Positions 38,230 through 45,813 of a stretch of 64,000 nucleotides of DNA are shown here, in pieces. The stretch lies in assembly GCF_022760805.1 (NCBI RefSeq), contig NZ_JAIVFL010000001.1, positions 2,604,001-2,668,000 on the forward strand, written 5' to 3'. A model generated the notes under the pieces. It did no database searches and was not told where the DNA came from. It saw only the letters and a program-made list of their open reading frames with translations. The stretch is from Candidatus Mycolicibacterium alkanivorans. Its GTDB lineage: Bacteria > Actinomycetota > Actinomycetes > Mycobacteriales > Mycobacteriaceae. The position numbers and the translations under genes were made by a program. Position 1 is the first letter of the stretch; each line of letters begins with the position of its first letter.

Positions 38230-38718
38230 ATGAAGAAGTTCTACGCCTTCGCGATCAGCCTGGCGATGCTGCTGGCGATCCCTACCCTGGTGTCGGGTCA
38301 GGCGAGCGCCGCGCCGGTCAGCCGCGATCAGTACGTCAAGATCGTGATCGACCGTGGGCTTGCTCAGCGCGGGGTGCCCTACTCGTGGGCCGGCGGTGAC
38401 ATCAACGGTCCCACGCTGGGCAAGGGCCCCGGTGCGACGACGGTCGGATTCGACTCCTCAGGCCTGATCCAGTACATCTACGCCGGGGTGGGGGCGAAGC
38501 TGCCGCGGTCCTCAGGCGACATGTACAAGGTCGGTCAGCGCGTCACAGCCGACCAGGCGCTGCCCGGTGACCTGATCTTCTACGGGCCGGACGGCACCCA
38601 GAGCGTCACCATGTTCCTCGGTAACGGGCAGATGCTCGAGGTCACCGACACCGTCGTCGCCGTTTCGCCGGTGCGCACCAAGGACATGGCCCCCTACCTG
38701 GTCCGCGTCATCGCCTGA
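38230..38718 (+). CDS. ripD: RipD-like NlpC/P60 protein, catalytically inactive
   Basis: A 162-residue secreted protein of the NlpC/P60 fold, closest to mycobacterial RipD. Signal peptide to about residue 29 (ends GQASAA). The domain shows RGVPYSWAGGDINGPTLG, then VGFDSSGLIQYIYAG where active enzymes have DCSG, and QSVTMFLGNGQML where they have HV: the catalytic Cys is Ser and the His is Ser. RipD of M. tuberculosis likewise lacks the triad and binds peptidoglycan without cutting it. ATG 38230 begins the signal peptide. Confidence 0.87.
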   Translation: MKKFYAFAISLAMLLAIPTLVSGQASAAPVSRDQYVKIVIDRGLAQRGVPYSWAGGDINGPTLGKGPGATTVGFDSSGLIQYIYAGVGAKLPRSSGDMYKVGQRVTADQALPGDLIFYGPDGTQSVTMFLGNGQMLEVTDTVVAVSPVRTKDMAPYLVRVIA

Positions 38719-38864
38719 TCAGCAACGGTGATCTCGCGGTCGTCGCGAAAGCCGGCGCGGCGGACCGAAGAGCGGTTTTCCGCGGCCGCTCAGGCGGATG
38801 GCCGGGGCAACAAGGCGGCTTTTCGACGCTGGGCGCCCGACCATTGTGGTGCGTGTGCGCTGAC

Positions 38865-39155
38865 CTACGCGCAGTCGGTGCAGATCAGTTGTGCGGGGTC
38901 GGCGAGCCGGCTGCGGTGATGCACCAGGAAACAGCTGGTGCAGGTGAATTCGTCAGCCTGCTTGGGGATGACCCGGACCGTCAGTTCCTCGTCGGATAAG
39001 TCGGCACCCGGCAGTTCGAACGAATCCGCCGCCTCCGCCTCGTCGACGTCGATCACCGCGGTGGTGGGGTCGTTGCGCCGGCCCGCCAAGTCCTCGAGCG
39101 ACTCCTCCTCAGGCTCGGCTTGGGTACGGCGGGGGGCGTCGTAATCAACCGTCAT
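38865..39155 (-). CDS. DUF4193 zinc-ribbon protein
   Basis: A 96-residue DUF4193 protein of actinobacteria. The N-terminal half is acidic and flexible; the C-terminal half has a zinc ribbon with FTCTSCFLVHH and ICTDC (CxxC pairs). The role is unknown; zinc binding is inferred from the cysteines. Confidence 0.85.
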   Translation of the reverse strand: MTVDYDAPRRTQAEPEEESLEDLAGRRNDPTTAVIDVDEAEAADSFELPGADLSDEELTVRVIPKQADEFTCTSCFLVHHRSRLADPAQLICTDCA

Positions 39156-39260
39156 GTCCGTGCCTTTCCAGTCCTATTGGTCTCGACCGACGCGTAAACG
39201 CGGCCGAATGCGGGTTTGTTCCCAAACCGCGCCCCGCCTAAACACCACGGCAGTGGGAGG

Positions 39261-39420
39261 CTAGTGCATCCAGCCCTCGGCAGCCTGTTCATCGAAGATT
39301 CGGTCGATCCTGTCGAAACGGCGCCGGATCGATCCGCGCGACTTGGCGTGCGGCAACATGTAGAGGCGATTGGCCAGTACAGCGTCCGCGGTCAGCCGGA
39401 GCCGAGGCGCTCGTGTCGCG
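39261..39420 (-). pseudogene. C-terminal coding remnant, family uncertain
   Basis: The reverse frame ending TAG at 39261 reads LRLTADAVLANRLYMLPHAK, SRGSIRRRFDRIDRIFDEQA and AEGWMH. It looks fully coding (strong third-position GC, amphipathic helices) but has no start and no recognisable domain upstream. It resembles the tail of short-chain dehydrogenases from mycobacteria, which I cannot confirm. Confidence 0.4.
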
Positions 39421-39822
39421 GCGAAGGTCTATGTTTGTCGAGCCCTTGGCTGAGGTCAGCGGGTCCTTCCGGGGGTACGGGGAGCGGCATGTGCGCACAG
39501 TTCAGTCGGGAACAGGAGGGGGCCGTCTACCCCGCCTGCGTCGGGCGAAGACCGGGGGTATCGAGGTGTGGCGAGTGTTCTGCTTGATGGTCAACGAGCG
39601 GGGCCGTAATCTGCGTGCCGGACGAGCCGATCAGCGGAGCGAACAGTGGTTTAACGGGCACGGCCTGCACCGGCTTCGTGGCGGCACCATCCGCTACCCG
39701 AAGGCTGCGTGACCATGTCAAGAAGATCATCGGTAAGCCGTGTGCGGGAGTACCGCACGCACGGATTGAAAGGGGGATGGGGAAACAGACCCGCACTGCG
39801 GGCACTGCGCCCCTGACTACCA
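39421..39822. other. Gap upstream of the FAAL gene, nothing recognised
   Basis: About 400 bases with several overlapping chance frames but none with a ribosome site and a family match. It should hold the promoter of the acyl-AMP ligase gene. An AAAGGGGGA run lies about 50 bases before its start. Confidence 0.4.
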
Positions 39823-41679
39823 ATGGCTCGGGGCCACGACGACGTACCGGACGGCCTGCTCCGCATCGAGGACTGCCTGGATTCCGACGGCGGCGTGGTC
39901 CTGCCCGCGGGCGTGACGCTGATCTCGCTGATCGAGCGCAATGTCGCCAATGTCGGTGACTCCGTTGCCTATCGATACCTCGACTACAGCCGTTGCGCCG
40001 AGGGACAGGTCGCCGAGCTGACCTGGATGCAGTTGGGCCGCCGGCTGCTGGCGGTCGGCGCGCACATCCAGAAGGCCGCGTCCTGGGGCGATCGGGTGGC
40101 CATCCTCGCGCCGCAGGGACTGGAGTACATCACGGGCTTCTTCGCCGCGATCAAGGCGGGCACCATCGCGGTGCCGCTGTTCGCCCCGGAACTGCCCGGG
40201 CACGCCGAGCGCCTGGACATCGCGCTCGCAGACGCCGCCCCCCGCGTGGTCCTCACCACCGCGGCGGCGCACGAATCGGTACGCGGCTTCCTGAGCCGGC
40301 TGCCGTCCGCGCGGCGACCGGAGGTGATCGTGATCGACGAGATCCCGGACTCGGCGGCGGAGGATTTCGCAGCCACCGTCATCAATGTCGACGACATCTC
40401 ACACCTGCAGTACACCTCGGGTTCGACCCGCCCGCCGGTGGGCGTGGAAATCACCCATCGGGCCGTCGGCACGAACCTCATCCAGATGATCCTGTCGATC
40501 GACCTGTTGGACCGAAACACCCACGGCGTCAGTTGGTTACCGCTCTACCACGACATGGGCCTGTCGATGATCGGGTTTCCCACCGTCTACGGCGGGCATT
40601 CCACCCTGCTGTCACCGACAGCGTTCGTCCGGCGGCCGCAACGGTGGATCCAGGCCATGTCGGCCGGATCCCGGGAAGGCCACGTGGTCACTGCCGCACC
40701 GAATTTCGCCTACGAATGGACCGCGCAGCGCGGCCTGCCGGATCCGGGCGAGGACATCGACCTGAGCAACGTGGTGCTGATCATCGGTTCCGAGCCGGTC
40801 AGCATCGACGCCATCCGCACGTTCAACGTCGCGTTCGCGCCACATGGATTGCCGGCCACCGCGTTCAAGCCGTCCTACGGGATCGCCGAGGCGACGCTGT
40901 TCGTCTCGACCATCGCACCTGACGCCACGGCCACCGTCGTCCATCTCGACGGTGCCCGACTGGCCGCGGGGCGGGCTGTACCGGTAGCGGCTGACCACCC
41001 CGACGCCGTGGCGCAGGTGTCCTGCGGCCAGGTGGCCCGGAGCCAATGGGCGGTGATGGTCGATCCGGACAACTGTACTGAAGTGCCAGATTCCCAGGTG
41101 GGCGAAATCTGGCTACACGGTGCGAACATCGGCCGCGGGTACTGGGGTCAGCCCGAGATGAGCCGAAAGACGTTCGGCGCCAATCTCGTACAGCGTCTCG
41201 AGGTGGGTAGCCATGCCGACGGCACACCGAACTCGGCCACCTGGCTGCGCACCGGCGACCTCGGCTTCTATCATGACGGCGAACTGTATGTCACCGGCCG
41301 CATCGCGGATCTGGTCACCGTGGACGGCCGCACCTTCTACCCCCAGGACATCGAGGCCACGGCGGCGGAGGCGTCGCCGATCGTGCGGCGCGGATACGTC
41401 GCGGCGTTCTGCGCACCCGCGAGGGAGTTACCGGGATCGCAGACCGACGACGCCGCACCGGTGCTGGTAATCATCGCCGAACGTGCGGCCGGCACCAGCC
41501 GCGCCGACCCGCAGGTGGCCCGGGACGCGATCCGCGCCGCGGTCCTGGCCAAGCACGGCGTCGAGGTGGCCCAGGCGCACTTGGTGCCGGCCGGGGCGAT
41601 CCCGCGCACCACAAGCGGGAAGCTGGCTCGACGCGCATGCCGTACGGAATACCTCGACGGCAGCCTGAAGGTACATTGA
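39823..41679 (+). CDS. Fatty-acyl-AMP ligase (FadD/FAAL)
   Basis: A 618-residue adenylate-forming enzyme of the FAAL group (FadD32/FadD21 type). The P-loop is LQYTSGSTRPPVGVEITH, then SWLPLYHDMGLS and FKPSYGIAEATLFVS. The hinge region is GELYVTGRIADLVTVDGR, and the C-terminal catalytic Lys is in PRTTSGKLARRA. FAALs activate fatty acids as acyl-AMP for polyketide synthases in mycobacterial lipid synthesis. No polyketide synthase or carrier protein lies nearby, so its partner is elsewhere. Confidence 0.9.
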   Translation: MARGHDDVPDGLLRIEDCLDSDGGVVLPAGVTLISLIERNVANVGDSVAYRYLDYSRCAEGQVAELTWMQLGRRLLAVGAHIQKAASWGDRVAILAPQGLEYITGFFAAIKAGTIAVPLFAPELPGHAERLDIALADAAPRVVLTTAAAHESVRGFLSRLPSARRPEVIVIDEIPDSAAEDFAATVINVDDISHLQYTSGSTRPPVGVEITHRAVGTNLIQMILSIDLLDRNTHGVSWLPLYHDMGLSMIGFPTVYGGHSTLLSPTAFVRRPQRWIQAMSAGSREGHVVTAAPNFAYEWTAQRGLPDPGEDIDLSNVVLIIGSEPVSIDAIRTFNVAFAPHGLPATAFKPSYGIAEATLFVSTIAPDATATVVHLDGARLAAGRAVPVAADHPDAVAQVSCGQVARSQWAVMVDPDNCTEVPDSQVGEIWLHGANIGRGYWGQPEMSRKTFGANLVQRLEVGSHADGTPNSATWLRTGDLGFYHDGELYVTGRIADLVTVDGRTFYPQDIEATAAEASPIVRRGYVAAFCAPARELPGSQTDDAAPVLVIIAERAAGTSRADPQVARDAIRAAVLAKHGVEVAQAHLVPAGAIPRTTSGKLARRACRTEYLDGSLKVH

Positions 41680-41788
41680 CCCATTGCGCCGTTGCCTTTT
41701 CGCTTGGGGTGCGGGTTGGCCGGCCTGGTTGCGGTCCTGCCGGCGCTAGGGGAGTGGCCCGGTGATCAAGATGCCGGACGTGTCGCGA

Positions 41789-42679
41789 TCAGGTGAAGAA
41801 CTGTCTCAATTGCTCGGCGATGACGGCCGGGTTGCCGCCCTGGTCCTGGGCCGCGCCGTGGTTGAGTCCGGCGAGCACCACTGCGCTGGAGTGCGGCAGC
41901 ACCTGTTGCAGTGCGTCCTGGGTGGCGGTGAACAGCTGCGGCGCGCCGGTGCCGCACATCAGCAGGCACTGCGCGGTGACATTGCGGTAGTAGTCGATGG
42001 TTCCCGCAGTGGCCTTGACCAACTGCAGTTCCGGGATCAGGGCCGGCACGAGGTCGCGCAGTGCGACGGTGCCACCGCGCGCGGCCAGCGCGTCGAGAAA
42101 GAGCAGGGCGCGGCACGCGATCGGCGCCGCCAGCAGTCGCGCCATCACCCGGTAGGGACGCGAAACCGCCTGTGTCCGAGGGTCATTGCCCGCGTCGGCG
42201 GCCAGGCTCGACATCGCAGCGGCGAGGTCGCCCCTGGCTACCAGCGCCTCACCGCGCTCGATGGTCTTGATGAACTCGTCGAGACCAGGCTGGCCGACGA
42301 AGATCACCGGCTCGAAGACGGCGACCTTCCGGATCTCGGGCACCGCCACCGACCCGTGCAACGCGAACAGTCCACCGTCCGCCGCGCCGAACACGAACTG
42401 CGCACCGGTCTCGGCGACGACCGCCGCCAGGTCCTCGTCCTCGCGGTCGATGCTGTAGTCCCGGCCGTAGGGACCGCTCATGCCTCGGCCACGGCGATCG
42501 GAGATGCACACCGTGAACGAATCAGCCAGCGCTGCCGCGAGTTTCATGTAGTGCTGGGAGGCCAGCGCGCCCCCGTGCAGGATCACGACGGCGGGGCCAC
42601 GGCCGAGTTGGCGGAAGCCGATGGTCGTACCGTCCGCGGAGGTCACCGACCGCTTCGAGTAGTCCGTCTTAGCGCCCAT
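41789..42679 (-). CDS. Alpha/beta-hydrolase-fold protein with an altered nucleophile elbow
   Basis: A 296-residue alpha/beta-hydrolase fold: the oxyanion HGGALASQH, SDRRGRGMSGP, and a His in GLNHGAAQD near the end. The nucleophile elbow, normally G-x-S-x-G, reads FGAADGGLFAL, so the nucleophile position is Ala (or the Asp is shifted). The His and acid are still there. It may be a non-catalytic member or use an Asp in a modified way. It follows a dead nitronate monooxygenase gene by two bases on the same strand. Confidence 0.8.
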   Translation of the reverse strand: MGAKTDYSKRSVTSADGTTIGFRQLGRGPAVVILHGGALASQHYMKLAAALADSFTVCISDRRGRGMSGPYGRDYSIDREDEDLAAVVAETGAQFVFGAADGGLFALHGSVAVPEIRKVAVFEPVIFVGQPGLDEFIKTIERGEALVARGDLAAAMSSLAADAGNDPRTQAVSRPYRVMARLLAAPIACRALLFLDALAARGGTVALRDLVPALIPELQLVKATAGTIDYYRNVTAQCLLMCGTGAPQLFTATQDALQQVLPHSSAVVLAGLNHGAAQDQGGNPAVIAEQLRQFFT

Positions 42680-42681
42680 GG

Positions 42682-43000
42682 CTACCCGATGCGTGCCGTC
42701 GCCGACGTCAGCGCGTTCTGCACTCCCCGCCCGGTTCGCAGGATCCGCATGGTGGGGTTGCCCGGAACGTCGAGCAGGACGGTGCCCGCGTCGTCAGCAG
42801 CCACGATCGCCTCCTTCCAGCATTCGGGGACCCATCTGGACGCCCTCGGCACCGGGGCAATACCGCCGCTGCCGAGCGCGCGTCGCAGATTCCCCCCGCC
42901 GCAATGACGGGCAGGTCGACGCCTCGGCCGCCAGGGGAAGGGCCTGCACGACGGGATAGTTTACGCCGAGCAGGGTTTGAATCCGGTTGGCCACCACCAT
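42682..43000 (-). pseudogene. Nitronate monooxygenase with internal deletion and frameshift
   Basis: From ATG 43000 the start is MVVANRIQTLLGVNYPVVQA, the family N-terminus, and then it jumps to the back of the barrel: DLPVIAAGGICDARSAAAVL, then AEGVQMGPRM one frame over, then EAIVAADDAGTVLLDVPGNP and TMRILRTG. The middle two thirds are missing and the frame shifts at least twice. The stop is TAG at 42682-42684. A separate middle fragment of the same family lies at 781-930, over 40 kb away. Confidence 0.8.
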
Positions 43001-43130
43001 CTCAGCACACCGGCGGACAACGGCACGCCGTAACGGTGGGGCCGATGTGTGCGACGATGCCTCTAGAGTTCGCTGATCCCGTGCCCGGCAGCAGTCCCCA
43101 GCGAGCGCAACAGAGAGGACCGCCGGATTC

Positions 43131-43751
43131 ATGACCGAACGGCATCGCGTAATCACAGTGGTACTCGCGGGTGCAGGCATCATCGGCGCGGCGCTGGCCG
43201 GAGCGGGTCTGTCCGCGGCCGATCCCGCGGAGCCGGCTCCGGCACCGGTGACGACGGTCCCGGCAGCACCGCCTGCGCCGCCTTCGGATCCCCAGGGCAT
43301 GACCCCCAACCAGCCCCCGGCGCCGGCAGGCGATCCGGCCGTCGCCCCGCCCGCTCCTCCCGTCCTTCAGCCCCACGTGCCGGAGATCCAGAACCCGACA
43401 TACGGGTCCGGCGGCGGCGGAGGCGTGCTCGGAACGCTCAAGGATCTGTGGCACCAGGCCCAGAACCCCTACTACGCCCCCGAGGAAGCCATGGGCTCCG
43501 GAGGCGGGGCAGCACCGCCGCCAGGCGCCGGCCCGGCACCGGCGTTGCCACCCGGCTACGTGTCGACCAACGCTCCCGGTTCGGAGACCCCCTCGACCGG
43601 CGGCGGTGGCGGGCCGGCGACCGGTCGTCCGGCACTTCCGCCCGGCTACTACTCCACGAGCGGGCCTCCGCCGCCCGGCTACCAGTTCGAAACGCCCGCG
43701 CCGAACGGGGCCGCGCCGACGACGACCGTGGTGCCCGTTCCCGGTCAGTAG
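43131..43751 (+). CDS. Secreted proline- and glycine-rich repeat protein
   Basis: A 206-residue exported protein: signal peptide to about residue 30, a Pro-Ala-rich stalk (residues 33-80), a short folded part (GTLKDLWHQAQNPYYAPEE), then a tail with the repeat LPPGYVSTNAPG / LPPGYYSTSGPPPPGYQ separated by a Gly run. Low-complexity and extended, it is probably a cell-wall or surface protein. No catalytic domain. Confidence 0.72.
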   Translation: MTERHRVITVVLAGAGIIGAALAGAGLSAADPAEPAPAPVTTVPAAPPAPPSDPQGMTPNQPPAPAGDPAVAPPAPPVLQPHVPEIQNPTYGSGGGGGVLGTLKDLWHQAQNPYYAPEEAMGSGGGAAPPPGAGPAPALPPGYVSTNAPGSETPSTGGGGGPATGRPALPPGYYSTSGPPPPGYQFETPAPNGAAPTTTVVPVPGQ

Positions 43752-43755
43752 CCGA

Positions 43756-44331
43756 TCACGGCCAACGCGCGGTGAGTGGCGTGGCAGCCCACGACGGCCA
43801 GGACGGTGAGCCGATGACCTCACCGCCAGCGAGCTGAGCCACGATCCGCGGGCCGACCAGCCGGCTGTTGTCGTACACCGTGGCGAGGTCGGCACGGGCC
43901 GACGCTGTGGCCACCAGAGGCCACAGGCGGCGATGGCGTTGGCGAATCTTGTCTTCGGGAACACTGTGGCCGCCGGCGCGCACCCGGGCGGCCACCCGCT
44001 GCACGGCGAGGTCCTCGGGAACGATCACGACGTGCAGGGCGACGATGTACCCCGCAGCCTGGGCCTCGGCCAGTAACCCCAGCTTGGAGGGGTGGGAAAA
44101 CACGGTCTCGGCGATGAAGGAGCGTCCGCCCGCGATCAGCGCCGAACGGGTGGCAGCGGCGACGCGTGCGGCGTCATAGGCGTGCCCCGGCGGATCCTGC
44201 GGCCAGCGCTGCCACGCGATCTCGTCGGCGTTGACCACGAAACTGCGGGACAGCAGTGGCGCGAGCGTCACCGCAATGAAGGTCGATTTGCCCGCGCCGT
44301 TGGGTCCAACGACGAGGTCGAGCCGTCTCAT
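43756..44331 (-). CDS. Zeta-toxin-family kinase
   Basis: A 191-residue P-loop protein of the zeta-toxin/AAA kinase type: Walker A GPNGAGKSTFIAV at residue 9, VVNADEIAWQRWP (catalytic Asp), FIAETVFSHPSK and VPEDLAVQRVAARVRAGGH with the lid arginines. Zeta toxins phosphorylate UDP-GlcNAc and block the cell wall; that function is known for the family, not shown here. It follows the antitoxin-like gene by 21 bases on the same strand. Confidence 0.82.
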   Translation of the reverse strand: MRRLDLVVGPNGAGKSTFIAVTLAPLLSRSFVVNADEIAWQRWPQDPPGHAYDAARVAAATRSALIAGGRSFIAETVFSHPSKLGLLAEAQAAGYIVALHVVIVPEDLAVQRVAARVRAGGHSVPEDKIRQRHRRLWPLVATASARADLATVYDNSRLVGPRIVAQLAGGEVIGSPSWPSWAATPLTARWP

Positions 44332-44352
44332 CGGGCGGCGGAGCAGCGGCGA

Positions 44353-44742
44353 TCAGCTGTCGTGGGACAGCACCGCCGAGGTTCCTTCCGGGTGGTACTC
44401 GACGATGTCGCCGGCATCGTCGAGTGCCACCGCGGCCACACCGCTCGCCGCGAGAAGATGACCGTAGTGGGTGCGGGTCAGGTTCTCCTCGATGGCCGCG
44501 GAGACCTCGGAGTTGAAGACCACACCCTCTTCGACGGTCAGCTCGACCAGGTCGAGATCGCCGGACAGCGCCGCCTCGACGCGGCGCCGCGACGCCGTGT
44601 GCTGGCTGGAGACAGCACGCCCCACTCGAGCCCAGTGATCGAGTTGCTGTTTGGCGGAACGGCTTTGGCGCGCGCCTTCGGCGGCCGCGCTGTCGACGAG
44701 GTCGGCGGCCATGCGGATGACGCGGTCTGCGACGTCGGCCAT
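44353..44742 (-). CDS. ParD-like antitoxin paired with the zeta toxin
   Basis: A 129-residue protein with an N-terminal helical, DNA-binding-like part (ADVADRVIRMAADLVDSAAA, RQSRSAKQQLDHWARVGRAV) and a C-terminal beta/acidic half, like ParD-type antitoxins of zeta systems in mycobacteria. AAGGAGG lies four bases before the ATG at 44742. Antitoxin first, toxin second, tightly spaced, is the usual order. The 19-base palindrome upstream is a likely site for autoregulation. Confidence 0.75.
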   Translation of the reverse strand: MADVADRVIRMAADLVDSAAAEGARQSRSAKQQLDHWARVGRAVSSQHTASRRRVEAALSGDLDLVELTVEEGVVFNSEVSAAIEENLTRTHYGHLLAASGVAAVALDDAGDIVEYHPEGTSAVLSHDS

Positions 44743-44771
44743 CGCACCTCCTTGCAGCACTTCGCAATAGC

Positions 44772-44790
44772 GTGTAGCAGAATGCTACAC
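44772..44790. promoter_or_regulatory. Palindromic operator before the zeta toxin-antitoxin operon
   Basis: A perfect inverted repeat, gtgtagca-gaa-tgctacac (8-base arms, 3-base centre), lies 30 bases before the antitoxin ATG, where its promoter is expected. Antitoxins usually bind such sites to repress their own operon. Confidence 0.65.
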
Positions 44791-44799
44791 CGCGGCGGC

Positions 44800-45447
44800 T
44801 CAGCTCGAGGCGCTGAGAATCTTGATCGCGAAGATAAGCGTGTCGCCCTTGTGAATGCCGGCAGCGGGCTGGCCTTCGGGGTAGCCGTCCGCCGGGACCA
44901 TCGCGACCGCGACCGTCGACCCGACCTTCTGGCCGGCGATGGCCTTCTGGAAGCCGGGCACCACTCCGTCGAGGGAGAACTCGGCCGGTGCGCCGCGCTC
45001 GTAGCTGCTGTCGAACACCGACCCGTCGCGCCCGTTGACGCCCTGGTAGCAGACCGACACGGTGGCGGTGGGGGCGACGACGGGTCCGTCGCCGGCTTTG
45101 AGGGTGTGCACCTGGGTCTCGGTCACGCTGAACGGCGCTTCGACCTTGACCACCGGTGCCGCCGTATCGGTGGATCCGGTGACCGCGACGCTGCCGGTGG
45201 CGCCGGTCAGCGTCCACTCCGGTGTGCCAGCGGTCTGGGGCGCCACCGTCGGGCACGAGCTGGCCGCGCTGGCCGTGGTCGGCGCCGTCACCGAGGAGGT
45301 GGCCACTTCGGCAACCGAGGGCGTGCTTGACGACGACGTCGAAGTCTTGGCCTCGGAGCCGCATGCGGCGAGGGTCATGGCGAACGCGGCGGCACAGGCG
45401 GCTAGTGCGACAGTGGACGAGACACGAGAGGAGTTCACGCCCGCCAC
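44800..45447 (-). CDS. FKBP-type peptidyl-prolyl isomerase lipoprotein
   Basis: A 215-residue lipoprotein: signal ending in the lipobox LAAC (Cys about residue 29), a Ser/Thr-rich linker, then an FKBP domain (PTATVSVCYQGVNGRDGSVF, PAEFSLDGVVPGFQKAIAGQ, GDTLIFAIKILS). FKBPs catalyse proline isomerisation; here it works on the outer face of the membrane in folding exported proteins. The GTG start at 45447 is followed by further in-frame GTG codons. Confidence 0.85.
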   Translation of the reverse strand: MAGVNSSRVSSTVALAACAAAFAMTLAACGSEAKTSTSSSSTPSVAEVATSSVTAPTTASAASSCPTVAPQTAGTPEWTLTGATGSVAVTGSTDTAAPVVKVEAPFSVTETQVHTLKAGDGPVVAPTATVSVCYQGVNGRDGSVFDSSYERGAPAEFSLDGVVPGFQKAIAGQKVGSTVAVAMVPADGYPEGQPAAGIHKGDTLIFAIKILSASS

Positions 45448-45813
45448 GCTACAGCCGCATTCCGTGCCGGCTGAAAATGGAGTCTTCGGAAATGCTCATG
45501 TCCCACCAGCGCTGTTATGCCAACAGAATTCCCGAGCCGAGGACGACCCCCGAGACCGAACTGTGACCAGCGGCCATACACGCCGAAAAGCATGGTTTGC
45601 CGGGGAACGGAACGCGAGTTGGATTGCAAAGGGCGAGCTTTCGCTGACCGGTGCTAGCGCTGCGCCCGACCGGACGGCCGTTTGCGACCCGAAAAGTCTT
45701 TGGCAGCGCTGAAGCCATTCTCAGCAAATCATCAGTCGCCGTCGGCACCCTGGGGGAGATCGCCGGTTCGGCGCAATTATGTCCGTGTCTCGAGGAAGAT
45801 GAAGCCCCGCCCA
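45448..45813. other. Divergent promoter region between the FKBP and pepD genes
   Basis: About 365 bases that must hold two divergent promoters. Forward frames leading into pepD are open but have no ribosome site or homology. I found no sure sigma-factor box. Confidence 0.4.
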
